Part shown: positions 25,419 to 35,872 of the stretch, in pieces | Layout of the letters: each line of letters opens with the position of its first letter | How positions within the stretch are numbered: the first letter of the stretch is position 1 | Assembly: GCA_023379675.1 (NCBI GenBank) | Contig: JAMCPL010000001.1 | Span: 1-64,000, forward strand | From: Actinomycetota bacterium | GTDB lineage: Bacteria; Actinomycetota; Acidimicrobiia; Acidimicrobiales; JAMCPL01 | Direction of reading: 5' to 3' | Length of the DNA stretch: 64,000 nt | The notes under the pieces: model-generated | What the model saw: only the letters and a program-made list of their open reading frames with translations | Told to the model about the DNA's origin: nothing | Databases searched by the model: none | Position numbers and translations under genes: made by a program

Positions 25419-26687
25419 CTAACGCTGTGCGATAGGAGTGTATTCTCGCTGATCCTTGCCTACATAGATCTGGCGAGGACGGGAAATCTTGGCGTTGTCA
25501 TCCAGGAGCTCCTGCCAGTGCGCCAACCACCCTGAGGTGCGCGGTATAGCGAACAGCACCGGGAACATCTCCATGGGAAATCCCATTGCCTGGTATATAA
25601 GACCGGTATAGAAGTCCACATTCGGGTAAAGCCTCCTGGAGAGGAAATACTCATCACTCAGTGCGACCTCTTCCAGCTTGAGCGCAATGTCAAGCAACGG
25701 ATTCTTGCCGGTCACCTCGAACACATCGTATGCCGTCTGTTTTACTATCTTCGCCCTGGGATCGTAGGTCTTGTACACACGATGGCCAAACCCCTCCAAG
25801 AGAGTGTCCCCACGCTTGACGGACTCGATAAACGAAGGCACGTTCTCCATGGAACCGATCTTGCCCAGCATCCTGATGACGGCTTCGTTGGCTCCTCCAT
25901 GACGCGGCCCGTACAGAGCTGCGCAGGCGGCGGAGCATGCGGAGTAGGGATCGGGGTGGGAAGATCCGACTACTCTCATTGCGGTGGTGGAGCAGTTCTG
26001 CTCATGGTCTGCATGGAGTATGAACAGTACATCGATGGCTTTGGCTAGTGCTGGGTTGGCATCGAAACGAGGCTCTGCAGTCTTCCACATCATGGAAAGA
26101 AAGTTTGCAGCAAATGGTAACGAGTTGTCAGGGTACACGAATGGCATGCCCATACTGAAACGGTATGCTGCTGCTGCCAGGGTAGGCATCTTAGCTATAA
26201 GCCTCACGATCTGTTTCTGGCGCGAGTCCTTGTCGAATATGTCCTTGGCATCAAGATAGAATGTGGACAGCGCCGCGACAGCAGAGACCAATATACCCAT
26301 AGGATGGGCATCGTAGTGGAACCCCTCCAGAAATCTCTTCCTGACGTTCTCGTGGATAAAAGTATGATGCGTAATGTCATGGGTCCATACATTGAGTTGC
26401 TCCGCCGTCGGTAGTTCCCCGTGAAGGAGCAGGTATGACACTTCGAGATAGCTCGATTGCTCCGCCAGCTGTTCGATAGGATACCCTCTGTAACGGAGTA
26501 TTCCCGCCTCACCATCCAGGAAAGTGATCGAACTCTCGCAGGATGCGGTCGACATAAACCCAGGGTCGTAAAACCATATACCTGGTAACAGCTTACGCCA
26601 ATCAGCGGAGGAGACACCTCCATTTTCTATAGGAATCTCCATCGAATCGCCCGACCTGTTGTCGGTAATGGTAATACTTTCCGGCAT
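25419..26687 (-). CDS. gltA: Citrate synthase
   Basis: A 422-residue type II citrate synthase that condenses oxaloacetate and acetyl-CoA. Family landmarks are GWFYDPG-like IWFYDPGFMSTASCESSITFLDGEAGILRYRGYPIE near the N-terminus, the HADHEQNCSTTAMRVVGSSHPDPYSACSAACAALYGPRHGGAN block with active-site His residues, and GFGHRVYKTYDPRAKI. The C-terminus holds the expected ARPRQIYVG. I prefer ATG 26687 because AGGTGG lies 8 nt upstream; GTG 26699 is a possible alternative. It feeds the Kgd-type TCA enzyme found at 38-42 kb. Confidence 0.95.
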   Translation of the reverse strand: MPESITITDNRSGDSMEIPIENGGVSSADWRKLLPGIWFYDPGFMSTASCESSITFLDGEAGILRYRGYPIEQLAEQSSYLEVSYLLLHGELPTAEQLNVWTHDITHHTFIHENVRKRFLEGFHYDAHPMGILVSAVAALSTFYLDAKDIFDKDSRQKQIVRLIAKMPTLAAAAYRFSMGMPFVYPDNSLPFAANFLSMMWKTAEPRFDANPALAKAIDVLFILHADHEQNCSTTAMRVVGSSHPDPYSACSAACAALYGPRHGGANEAVIRMLGKIGSMENVPSFIESVKRGDTLLEGFGHRVYKTYDPRAKIVKQTAYDVFEVTGKNPLLDIALKLEEVALSDEYFLSRRLYPNVDFYTGLIYQAMGFPMEMFPVLFAIPRTSGWLAHWQELLDDNAKISRPRQIYVGKDQREYTPIAQR

Positions 26688-26995
26688 CGTAACATCCACC
26701 TACCTTTCCTGTACTCTAGCTAGTCGCCATACTGAACGATCGCATTGTGCATCTACGTGACCAACCGCACTGTAATGTCGCAAGTGTCATGCCAAGCGTT
26801 ATGCACGCACCATCATACGAACTATTCTACTCCCTTTCCAACTCAATTGATAGGGCACGCGGGAGATCACAGAGCACTACGGCCTATAGTCCCCCCTCTT
26901 GGAAGCCGACAGATTGTGCCAGGTAGTGACCAAACACTTACCGAGGTCTGCGTACAGGTACGTCCGGATATCTACGCAAGTACATCCAGGCATGA
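26688..26995. other. Intergenic region upstream of gltA
   Basis: About 300 bases between gltA and the 3' end of the next minus-strand gene. A TAGAGT box on the minus strand at 26713-26718 followed by AGGAAAGGTAGGTGG is a plausible gltA promoter and ribosome binding site. I see nothing else: no ORF with a start signal and no hairpin followed by a T-tract. Confidence 0.4.
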
Positions 26996-28465
26996 TCAAT
27001 TATCCGGACTCACCGCCAGAGTAAACTGCCATCTGCTGGACACCCCGGGTAGGGTGGAGTGCACCGTGACTAATACGCTGTAAGTCCATGCCGGCTTGAC
27101 CTTGACGGGCCGGAACACAAAAGCAACTGTTCCACCTGGGTCGAGAGAGACGCCGCCGGGAGGATGACCAGCGCCGGCAACCATGCGGGTAGTACCGCCG
27201 CAGCCACCTATCACCGGCTGCCCGGCTCTTGTACTGGAGGAAGAGGTAGCGCTACCAGTGCCTGAAGATACGCACCTGATCTCTCCGCTCACCGTTACAC
27301 CACGTAGGTAGGTATTCCCACTATCTCCTGCCACCACCTGGACCGAGAACGACGATGCCGGTGGAATGCGCAGAACTCCAGACGTTGACGAAGGTAGCGG
27401 AGACGGGGAAAGTGCGTAAGTGGTAATCGAAACCGATTGGTGAGGGACTAGGAGCGAATCCGCCGCAAGAGCAGCCACGAAGGCGTTCAGTGCGGCATGG
27501 CTCCAGCTCAATACCTGAACGCGAGATGACCTCTTAGCGGCTAATGACGAGGTACGGGAACCATGACTGAGCAGTGGCACACCGGTGGTGGCAGAACCCG
27601 CGCCAGGAACAATCGACTTCGCCGTGGAGGTGAGCACTCTGGAACTAGATGTAGAAAGAGTACTGGAGGAGGAGGAGGAGGAGGTGGTGGTCGTAGCCCT
27701 ATTGGGAGTGGAGGAGGTGGTGGAGGTGGTCCTATTGGGAGTGGAGGAGGAGGTGGAGGTGGTCCTATTGGGAGTGGAGGAGGTAGGTGCAGAGGTGGAA
27801 CCTGCCGTGACCACTCTCACCGTCTCCCATATAGACGGCTGAAGCCGGGCATGACCGGATGCGTCACGTAGCATGGTGACGCATCTGCGCCACAACGCGT
27901 CCGAGCCCGCGACCAGCTTGGCGGCATCGGCCAAGTCTGACAACACGCTGGAAGCGCTCTGGGGAGAACTGCCGGTAGGCCCTCCCAGTAGACCGTACAC
28001 ACCAGTACGAAACATCGAGGCGGCCCTGAACCGGGCGGCCAGAGAGCGGGTACAATATCGGGCGCTCCCTCCTGACGGATAGGGCGGGACCAGATTCGAT
28101 ACTTCTGCCGCATCGGTGGACGTTGCTTGTACCAGACTTTCTACACGATCCATCATGGCCACCCTGGACAGGCCCTGAGGGTGGTAGATAAGATCCAGAA
28201 TCTGCGCCCCAAGGCTGCTGGAATTACGTGCCACTGGCTGCATCAGAGATGCATAACTCAGATCTATAGAGGAAGCATACGGACCTGGTTTGCCTGACAC
28301 CTCGTACAGCCCGCCTGCAACCACTCCTGCCAGCACTGCAACCAGAGCAAAGACCAAAACCGACCGCTTCCTTCTCTTGAGATACCGCAACACGCCTCTC
28401 CTGCCATACGGCGTCATGCCCAGATCAGAATGCCACTTTCCTCTCACGGAGCCACTATAGATCAT
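26996..28465 (-). CDS. Single-pass envelope protein with Ser/Thr repeat, unknown function
   Basis: A 489-residue protein not recognised as any family. A basic N-terminus (YLKRRKRS) precedes one membrane helix (VLVFALVAVLAGVVAGGLYEV, about 36-56), so the rest is probably extracytoplasmic. Residues 60-205 include two Cys-containing segments; 215-260 are a Ser/Thr/Asn/Pro tract built from an 11-residue repeat (STPNRTTSTSS), and the C-terminal 150 residues form a beta-rich region ending in SRWQFTLAVSPDN. A shorter start at MTPYGRRG is likely, since the first 15 residues add nothing recognisable. It is divergent from the LCP-family gene, and the two may act together on the wall. Confidence 0.6.
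   Translation of the reverse strand: MIYSGSVRGKWHSDLGMTPYGRRGVLRYLKRRKRSVLVFALVAVLAGVVAGGLYEVSGKPGPYASSIDLSYASLMQPVARNSSSLGAQILDLIYHPQGLSRVAMMDRVESLVQATSTDAAEVSNLVPPYPSGGSARYCTRSLAARFRAASMFRTGVYGLLGGPTGSSPQSASSVLSDLADAAKLVAGSDALWRRCVTMLRDASGHARLQPSIWETVRVVTAGSTSAPTSSTPNRTTSTSSSTPNRTTSTTSSTPNRATTTTSSSSSSSTLSTSSSRVLTSTAKSIVPGAGSATTGVPLLSHGSRTSSLAAKRSSRVQVLSWSHAALNAFVAALAADSLLVPHQSVSITTYALSPSPLPSSTSGVLRIPPASSFSVQVVAGDSGNTYLRGVTVSGEIRCVSSGTGSATSSSSTRAGQPVIGGCGGTTRMVAGAGHPPGGVSLDPGGTVAFVFRPVKVKPAWTYSVLVTVHSTLPGVSSRWQFTLAVSPDN
27698..27796 (-). repeat. 33-bp tandem repeat, three copies
   Basis: The string CCTATTGGGAGTGGAGGAGG begins at 27698, 27731 and 27764, giving a 33-bp period that encodes an 11-residue STPNRTTSTSS-type unit on the minus strand. 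It is preceded by a GGA-rich run (27665-27685) encoding poly-Ser. Confidence 0.9.
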
Positions 28466-28524
28466 CCGGTAATGTACCGCCGCGCCGCCAACACTGGGAG
28501 CAGACGGTATATTATGTGGAAATC

Positions 28525-30162
28525 ATGTCTTCAAAATACAATCAGCCCGGAGTACCTGGCGGCCCAGATGCGAGTGGATCACGGTCACCGGCTACGCACA
28601 AGCGCCGCAAGCGCAGGAGGATGGTAAGAAGGCTGCTACGCCTGACCACGGCCTTCTTGGTGCTCTGCCTGATCCTTGCAGGTGCCGCCTATGGATATAT
28701 TCTCTATAGGGGATCGCAGATTCACCACATCACCGTATCCCACCTGGTCAAACCAGCTCCATCAGGAGTGGAGAACATCCTGATGATAGGGAACAATTCG
28801 AGGTGTGCCCTTAACGGAAAGCAAAGCACGGCATTTGGAAGCTGTAGTCAGGTAGGAGGTGCCCGCAGCGATGTGACCATGCTTCTCCATCTGGACCCAG
28901 CAAAGCACACGGCTTCGATACTCTCGATACCGCGTGATCTGTTCCTGCCCATTCCCGGCACTGCGAACGAGAACCGGATAGACGACTCCCTCAACCCTAC
29001 GCACCCTAACCAACTTTCCAACCCAAGCCAGCTGGTCGACACGATAGAGTCAGACCTCGGCATACCTATAAATCACTTCGTGATGTTGAACTTCGACACT
29101 TTCCAGAACGTTGTAGACGTACTTGGTGGAGTCAACATGTACTTTCCCAACCCGGTAAAAGATGCTTACTCGGGTCTGAACATCACTGCCGCCGGCTGCC
29201 ATCACCTGAACGGTACTCAAGCACTCGCATTGGTGAGGGCACGTCACATGTATTACTACCAGAACGGATCGTGGCAGTATGATCCGACGGGCGACATAGG
29301 GAGGATCACCAGGGATCACCAGTTCCTCAGGGTACTGGCCGCAGCGGTGGCTCGCCAGGGACTTAGCAATCCCCTCAAGGACAATGCCCTGGTCGGGTCC
29401 GTTCTCCCCAGCCTTACGGTGGATCAGGGATTCGGCCTCCAGCAGATGGCATCTCTCGCCCTTACCTATCATGGGATCAACGCTTACGATGTTCCCACCA
29501 ACACCCTTCCTGTGATCAACCATTACTATAGCGGGTATCAAGGCTACATTTACCGTGGAGGTAATTACGGTGACATACTCATGCCTTACCAGCCAACGGA
29601 TCAGCAGGCCATAGATGCTTTTCTGGGTAGATCGGACCCACCCGGCAGTTCAGTATCACCCCAATCGGTAAAGGTGGCGGTACTGAACGGTACGGGAACC
29701 TCCGGGCAGGCATCTACAACCTCGAGCCAACTCCAGGGAATCGGTTACAATATTGTGGGCACCGGCAGCTCGGCCCCCGTGGCCAACTTCTCTGAAACAG
29801 TGGTATACTACAAGTCCGGCGAGATATCAGCAGCCCAAAGTGTCATGTCCCACCTCTCGGGTGTCGTTACCATGGGACAGGGGCCGACCGCCGATGGATC
29901 GGATGTGACAGTAGTGACAGGGTCCAAATTCAGCGTAACCGGCACACTGCCGGCAAGTGGCTCCACGTCATCGACCACTGGCACGCAGTCAAATACGACA
30001 AGTTCGTCAGCACCTTCTGCACCTTCCGGTTCAGGGCCATCTCACAACTACAATCCTGTACCCGGGCTGTCATCCAACTACTCCCTCATCCAGTCCTCCC
30101 ACGCCATCCCTTCCTACGATCCTAGGGCCTGCCCAGCAGGTGCACGCCTAACGCCGGGATAG
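28525..30162 (+). CDS. LytR-CpsA-Psr (LCP) family glycopolymer transferase
   Basis: About 545 residues. A basic cytoplasmic segment is followed by one membrane helix (TTAFLVLCLILAGAAYGYIL), the LCP catalytic domain (about 75-320) and a LytR_C domain (about 385-465, starting VKVAVLNGTGTSGQAS), then a Ser/Pro/Thr tail. LCP hallmarks are ARSDVTMLLHLDPAKHTASILSIPRDLFL, the D...R pocket residues, and RARHMYYYQNGSWQYDPTGDIGRITRDHQFL. Such enzymes transfer lipid-linked teichoic-acid-like or arabinogalactan-type polymers onto peptidoglycan or proteins outside the membrane. ATG 28525 is favoured; GTG 28516 lies almost on the TATATTAT -10 region. The envelope protein is divergent from it. Confidence 0.92.
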   Translation: MSSKYNQPGVPGGPDASGSRSPATHKRRKRRRMVRRLLRLTTAFLVLCLILAGAAYGYILYRGSQIHHITVSHLVKPAPSGVENILMIGNNSRCALNGKQSTAFGSCSQVGGARSDVTMLLHLDPAKHTASILSIPRDLFLPIPGTANENRIDDSLNPTHPNQLSNPSQLVDTIESDLGIPINHFVMLNFDTFQNVVDVLGGVNMYFPNPVKDAYSGLNITAAGCHHLNGTQALALVRARHMYYYQNGSWQYDPTGDIGRITRDHQFLRVLAAAVARQGLSNPLKDNALVGSVLPSLTVDQGFGLQQMASLALTYHGINAYDVPTNTLPVINHYYSGYQGYIYRGGNYGDILMPYQPTDQQAIDAFLGRSDPPGSSVSPQSVKVAVLNGTGTSGQASTTSSQLQGIGYNIVGTGSSAPVANFSETVVYYKSGEISAAQSVMSHLSGVVTMGQGPTADGSDVTVVTGSKFSVTGTLPASGSTSSTTGTQSNTTSSSAPSAPSGSGPSHNYNPVPGLSSNYSLIQSSHAIPSYDPRACPAGARLTPG

Positions 30163-30203
30163 AACCGCACTGACGGCCAGGCTAAGATTCTATCCAGATC
30201 AGT

Positions 30204-31448
30204 ATGGACAATCGCGCATCACACCCGCCACACCCCCTCGTCGTACAGAAATACGGCGGAACATCCGTAGGAGACACCTCACGCATACGGGCCGTCGCGG
30301 ACCATGTCGCGAGGACCAGGCAGAACGGCAACCACGTTGTCGTAGTGGTCAGCGCAATGGGCAAGGCGACAGACGACCTCATCCGCCTGGCCACTGAAAC
30401 GAGTTCGGTAAGGCCACCTAGGGAGATGGACATGCTGCTCACCTCTGGAGAAAGGGTATCCATGGCCCTGCTCTGCATGGCGCTCGCTGATCTCGGGGTG
30501 CCTGCAGTGTCGTTCACCGGCAGCCAGGCGGGCATCATCACCGACACGACCCATACCAGGGCAAAAATCGTCACCATAAAGGGCGATCGGCTGCGAGCCG
30601 CTATAGACGATGGACAGATTCCAGTGGTCGCCGGTTTCCAGGGCGTGTCCACGCAGCATGATGTCACTACCCTTGGTCGAGGCGGGTCAGACACGACCGC
30701 CGTTGCGCTTGCAAGTGCACTCGATGCGAAGGTATGCGAGATATATACAGATGTGCCCGGCGTATTCAGCGCAGATCCGAGGATCGTTCCCGATGCCGCC
30801 AAGCTGAAACGGCTGTCGTTCGAGGAAATGCTCGAGATTGCAGCTACAGGAGGGCGTGTACTTGCCTTGAGGTCTGTCGAATTCGCCAGGAATCACGGAA
30901 TACCGCTTCAGGTTCGCTCCAGCTTTACCTGGGAACCCGGCACTACAATAGATGAGGAGGATCCATCGATGGAACAACCGCTGGTCACTGCCGTCACCCA
31001 TGACATGTCTGAAGCAAAGGTCACCCTTCCCGGGGTGCCGGACACCCCCGGTATCGCGGCAAGGCTGTTCAGGGCGCTTGCCGACAATGCGATCAACGTT
31101 GACATGATCGTGCAGAATAGTTCGTTGCACGGCACAACGGACATATCTTTCACCGTCCCGGAGGATGACCTAGCAACAAGTCTCCAGATCACCCGTAGCC
31201 TGGCAAATGAGATCGGTGCGCAGACCCCCCAGGCAGACAGCAACATCGCCAAGGTATCTCTGATAGGGGCAGGGATGAAGAGCCACCCAGGGATATCGGC
31301 AACCACGTTCGAAGTCCTTGCCGCCAGTAATATCAACATAGAGATGATATCCACCTCGCCGATACGGTTGTCCTGCGTCATCAGGAGAGACCAAGCCGAA
31401 AGTGCAGTGGCGGTCCTGCACAAAGCGTTCAATCTGGGAGAGGCATAG
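30204..31448 (+). CDS. lysC: Aspartate kinase
   Basis: A 414-residue enzyme that phosphorylates aspartate, the first step to lysine/DAP, threonine and methionine. VQKYGGTSVGDTSRI (nucleotide site) and GRGGSDTTAVALA are in the kinase domain, SFTGSQAGI in the substrate loop, and the C-terminal 150 residues hold two ACT domains (VTLPGVPDTPGIAARLFRALADNAINVDMIVQ and VSLIGAGMKSHPGISATTFEVLAASNINIEMIS) for feedback control. The length is standard. It is followed by asd, as in many actinobacteria, with a 140-bp gap that contains a possible small ORF. TAAGAT lies 15 nt before the ATG, so the leader is very short. Confidence 0.96.
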   Translation: MDNRASHPPHPLVVQKYGGTSVGDTSRIRAVADHVARTRQNGNHVVVVVSAMGKATDDLIRLATETSSVRPPREMDMLLTSGERVSMALLCMALADLGVPAVSFTGSQAGIITDTTHTRAKIVTIKGDRLRAAIDDGQIPVVAGFQGVSTQHDVTTLGRGGSDTTAVALASALDAKVCEIYTDVPGVFSADPRIVPDAAKLKRLSFEEMLEIAATGGRVLALRSVEFARNHGIPLQVRSSFTWEPGTTIDEEDPSMEQPLVTAVTHDMSEAKVTLPGVPDTPGIAARLFRALADNAINVDMIVQNSSLHGTTDISFTVPEDDLATSLQITRSLANEIGAQTPQADSNIAKVSLIGAGMKSHPGISATTFEVLAASNINIEMISTSPIRLSCVIRRDQAESAVAVLHKAFNLGEA

Positions 31449-31451
31449 AAC

Positions 31452-32647
<1,196 letters not shown>

Positions 32648-32793
32648 CAGCCCGCACTCACTCCGCCTTGCTGCTCTCGCCCGGATGGACGCCTCTCCGA
32701 TCCAGCTAGATCTCCAGACCTGGTACGGCCACTATGCCACAGCCCATGCGCTGGACTACGCCTCCCTGATCGAAGCTGCCTATCACTCGCATC

Positions 32794-33627
32794 TTATGGG
32801 TGTTTAGGTACGGAAATTGCTTCCACGCGCCTAGCAAGATTGACGGCATGGTCCCCGAAACGCTCGTAGAATCTGGCTACCAGCGCAGCCTCTATGGCAA
32901 CTGGTAAGGGCATGGAACCACTCGCTATTTCAGCGGTCAGGGTAACATGGAGTTCATCCATCTCGTCATCGAGATCTTCGACGATGTCACCACCTAGAGG
33001 ATTCCTGTCCACAAAGGCATCCGTAGCCGCCCTCCACATGTCGCTCGCCACCTCCCCCATCCTCTCCACAAGACCCCGTGCCCTGTGGGAAAGTTCCATC
33101 CCGAGTCCACGCACCGCTCGACGCGCAATATGCTCAGCAAGGTCGCCACTCCTCTCTATCTCCGGCAGTATCCGCAACAGAACCACCAGGTACCTCAAGT
33201 CAGCCTGGTCAAGATGTTCGACCGCCATGCGGTCATAGACCAGCCGTTCCACATCACTATAGAGCGCATCCACCTCTTCGTCATGGTCCGCCAGGGTACG
33301 GGCCGCCTCCCTGTCGCCTGCCAGCAGTGAGTGAGTAGCACCTGCGAGGCCTTCGCCCACCAACGCAAAGAGGCGCACTACCGTCCTCTCTATGGGTGTA
33401 TGCTCCACAGAGGCGTGCTCCATCGATATGCGCGGCTGCGATGGCTGCAGAGACCCTTCCAGCCCCATGGACCCAGCCTGTGGAGCGACTACCGGTGGAG
33501 TTGCCGGCACCCATGACCTGCCTGGCTTTTCGGAAAGAGCTGCCTCGCCTGTACTGTCCACCGGTCCTGGATGCGTGCCTGCGTTCCCCGCTTGCCCGCC
33601 AGCCTCAGCCACCCGAAACGTGTCCAT
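32794..33627 (-). CDS. phoU: PhoU-like phosphate-signalling protein
   Basis: A 277-residue protein. Residues 1-65 are a Pro/Gly-rich extension; 70-270 form the two three-helix PhoU repeats with the conserved acidic metal-binding signatures LADHDEEVDALYSDVERLVYD, ILPEIERSGDLAEHIARR (ERxxDxAxxI) and FYERFGDHAVNLARRVE. PhoU restrains the phosphate transporter Pst and the PhoR kinase. Neither pst nor phoR lies nearby, so its genomic context is unusual. ATG 33627 follows GGGAGAG. Confidence 0.9.
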   Translation of the reverse strand: MDTFRVAEAGGQAGNAGTHPGPVDSTGEAALSEKPGRSWVPATPPVVAPQAGSMGLEGSLQPSQPRISMEHASVEHTPIERTVVRLFALVGEGLAGATHSLLAGDREAARTLADHDEEVDALYSDVERLVYDRMAVEHLDQADLRYLVVLLRILPEIERSGDLAEHIARRAVRGLGMELSHRARGLVERMGEVASDMWRAATDAFVDRNPLGGDIVEDLDDEMDELHVTLTAEIASGSMPLPVAIEAALVARFYERFGDHAVNLARRVEAISVPKHP

Positions 33628-33743
33628 AATCTCTCCCTACGGCAAACTTACAGCGATAGCTACTGCACTGACCCGCCCCGGCTGTACGGGCTTATCCGGG
33701 CGCGCAGCGCGCCCACCCTGCCATGCATAACCAGCCTGTGGCA

Positions 33744-34295
33744 TCATAGGCGGCTCTCCAGCTTGGTTACGAGATCTCTTATCTCCAAAGCACACTCCAC
33801 GTACGCTCTCATTTCCACTTCGATACGATTGACATCAGAACGCATGGTAATCCCTACTGGATCAGCAGGGTCGATCACGTCTTGCATCTCCTCCAGATCC
33901 ACCCTCTCGACCATGAGTTGATCCACCCGCTGATTCAATGGCTCTGGGCCTTCAGGCAGTTCCTCCACGAGCCACTTCAACGCTGCAGTCTTAGGAGCAG
34001 CCGCAGGATAATGGCGCCGTACGTAACGTACATGCTCCCTCGCCATCGCCACCACCAGATCTGCACTATCCACATCCTGGCTGGTCAGTTCCCGGGAACG
34101 ATGGTGGAACGGGACTCGCATCTCAATATGTTCCAGCGCGTTCCTCGTACGAGTACTGAGGGGTTGGCCCTCTATGGCGAGCGTACCGGCCGAACTGACT
34201 ACTAGATCAGGTCGCATCGATTGCAGTATCACCTCTCCCATCACTGATCGTGCCGCATTGCCCGTACACAGTATCAGTATTGAAGGCGTCTTCAC
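33744..34295 (-). CDS. Low-molecular-weight phosphotyrosine phosphatase family protein
   Basis: A 183-residue protein with the P-loop LILCTGNAARSVMGEV (Cys-X5-Arg, the catalytic loop of LMW phosphatases and the related arsenate reductases), a central SAGTLAIEGQPLSTRTRNAL block and SRELTSQDVDSADLVVAMAREH. The second P-loop position reads NAARS rather than the common NxCRS, so there is no second Cys for redox regulation. It could act on phosphotyrosine proteins or, less likely, arsenate. GTG 34295 overlaps the stop of the aldo/keto reductase gene (GTGA), so the two are translationally coupled. Confidence 0.85.
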   Translation of the reverse strand: MKTPSILILCTGNAARSVMGEVILQSMRPDLVVSSAGTLAIEGQPLSTRTRNALEHIEMRVPFHHRSRELTSQDVDSADLVVAMAREHVRYVRRHYPAAAPKTAALKWLVEELPEGPEPLNQRVDQLMVERVDLEEMQDVIDPADPVGITMRSDVNRIEVEMRAYVECALEIRDLVTKLESRL

Positions 34296-35290
34296 GGCCG
34301 GGCGGGTGGACTTTGCGTCAATGCCGGATCCCTGACGATATGACCCGCCAGCACGTCATCTATGCGGGCAGTAAGCCCCTCGTCAAGCATCATGTCGGCA
34401 GCCTTTACGTTCTCTGCAATCTGCTCGGGCCTGGTAGCGCCAACAATGGCTGAGGATACGCCGGGACGGGAGATCACCCAAGCAAGTGCCATCTGCGCCA
34501 TGGTCATCCCCGCCTCGGAGGCAACCTGCGTAAGCCGACCCACCGCCTCCAGGGTGCCTGTGTCCAGATATCGCGATATGAAGTTCTTGCCATCGGGATC
34601 CGTGGCGCGGGAGCCGGCCGGTGGAGGTTCCCCCGGACGGTACTTGCCGGTAAGGACACCCTGAGCAAGCGGGGACCATACAATCTGGCCCATGCCTTCT
34701 TTCCGGCAAAGCGGCACCACCTGCTCCTCTATGATACGCCACAGCATCGAATACTGCGGCTGGTTGGAGACCAGCCTGTGCAGGCCCATCTCTCTCGCTA
34801 TCGCGTTTGCCGCTTCGATCTCCCCTGCCTTCCACTCTGACACGCCAAGGTATAGCACTTTACCCGCGCTGGCGAGCTGGTCGAAAGCCTGCATAACCTC
34901 CTCGAGAGGGGTCTCGTAATCGAACCTGTGCGCCTGGTAGAGATCAAGATAGTCAGTTCCCAACCTCTTCAGGGAAGCATTGCATGATTCTATGATATGC
35001 TTCGCCGATAATCCCCTGTCATTGGGACCTGGACCGGTTGGCCAGTACACCTTTGAGCACAATACGATAGACTCGCGCCGTATCCCGCCGAGTGCCTTCC
35101 CCAACACCGTTTCGGCCCTGGTACCTGCGTATACATCCGCCGTATCAAAGGTGGTGATACCAGAGTCCAGTGCCTCATGCACGCAGGCGATAGCCGCTGC
35201 CTCATCGATCTGCGCCCCGTGAGTCAGCCAATTGCCATATGCGAGAACCGACACCATCAGCCCGCTGCCACCGAGATGGGAAAACCTCAT
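34292..35290 (-). CDS. Aldo/keto reductase (Kv-beta/YghZ-like)
   Basis: A 332-residue NADPH-dependent oxidoreductase. It begins MRFSHLGGSGLMVSVLAYGNW; the catalytic tetrad is seen in FDTADVYAGTRAE (Asp, Tyr), VLCSKVYW (Lys) and YQAHRFD (His). VWSPLAQGVLTGKYRPGEPPPAGSRA and the C-terminal RPGVSSAIVGATRPEQ bind cofactor. This is the subgroup near voltage-gated K-channel beta subunits and YghZ. ATG 35290 is chosen because TATACT lies 8 nt upstream (leaderless) and because the family starts there; the reading frame extends 60 codons upstream without family support. It is followed by, and overlaps, the LMW phosphatase gene. Confidence 0.93.
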   Translation of the reverse strand: MRFSHLGGSGLMVSVLAYGNWLTHGAQIDEAAAIACVHEALDSGITTFDTADVYAGTRAETVLGKALGGIRRESIVLCSKVYWPTGPGPNDRGLSAKHIIESCNASLKRLGTDYLDLYQAHRFDYETPLEEVMQAFDQLASAGKVLYLGVSEWKAGEIEAANAIAREMGLHRLVSNQPQYSMLWRIIEEQVVPLCRKEGMGQIVWSPLAQGVLTGKYRPGEPPPAGSRATDPDGKNFISRYLDTGTLEAVGRLTQVASEAGMTMAQMALAWVISRPGVSSAIVGATRPEQIAENVKAADMMLDEGLTARIDDVLAGHIVRDPALTQSPPARP

Positions 35291-35298
35291 AATGAGCC

Positions 35299-35304
35299 AG
35301 TATA
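35299..35304 (-). promoter_or_regulatory. -10 box TATACT of the aldo/keto reductase gene
   Basis: TATACT on the minus strand ends 8 nt before ATG 35290, with no Shine-Dalgarno sequence between. It supports the short start. Confidence 0.55.
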
Positions 35305-35336
35305 GTACCGTACCCAGGACGTACCATTCAGCCGTC

Positions 35337-35762
35337 TCATGACTTCTTCCACGGCTTGTGCCACCGGGAGCCCGTGCCACGACCAGGTTGTACTCCTCTC
35401 TTGCCGCCGGCATCTCGTTCCGTACCGGTAACGGCCTGCGACCGGAACGAATCCCCGCCGTCGTCTCCACGCTCCTGCTCCACTTCGCTTATGATCTCCG
35501 GCGCAGATTCGTCTAAGATCTCCTCAGCCTCTTCGAGGACGGCGAGTCCCTGATCATCGACCTCCGGCTCCCTCTCCACTTCCTGCGAAGCAAGACTTCC
35601 ACGGTCAAACATTAAATCTACCAGCCGGCGGGCATAAGATCCACAGTCGTCAGGGCAACGCCATGGCGCCTCCGGAGCAAGGTCGAGTTCGCAAAATCTA
35701 GCCTCTTCACCATCGGAGTATGTACGACTCTGGAAATGTTCACAATCTTCACGCATAGCCAT
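35337..35762 (-). CDS. Four-cysteine protein with acidic tail, next to sufB
   Basis: A 141-residue protein not assigned to a named family. Residues 1-50 contain four cysteines (7, 24, 36, 40) in a compact layout: DCEHF, ARFCELDLAPEAPWRCPDDC. The LAPEAPWRCPxxC motif looks conserved among actinobacterial small proteins, which is a recollection rather than a check. The rest is acidic and probably disordered (EEAEEILDESAPEIISEVEQE), ending in a basic tail (GSRWHKPWKKS). The cysteines could bind zinc or an Fe-S cluster. It lies 110 bp downstream of sufB on the same strand, so a link with Fe-S assembly is inferred. The start could be ATG 35762 or 35756. Confidence 0.7.
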   Translation of the reverse strand: MAMREDCEHFQSRTYSDGEEARFCELDLAPEAPWRCPDDCGSYARRLVDLMFDRGSLASQEVEREPEVDDQGLAVLEEAEEILDESAPEIISEVEQERGDDGGDSFRSQAVTGTERDAGGKRGVQPGRGTGSRWHKPWKKS

Positions 35763-35872
35763 GGCATGCCTTCCCTTTCTCGCCTACCTGGTATACCGAC
35801 CAGCAAATGACAGCACGCACCCGGCGGCAACCCGGAACTCCCGGCGCCAAAGGCAATGCCGGTAACCGGCCT

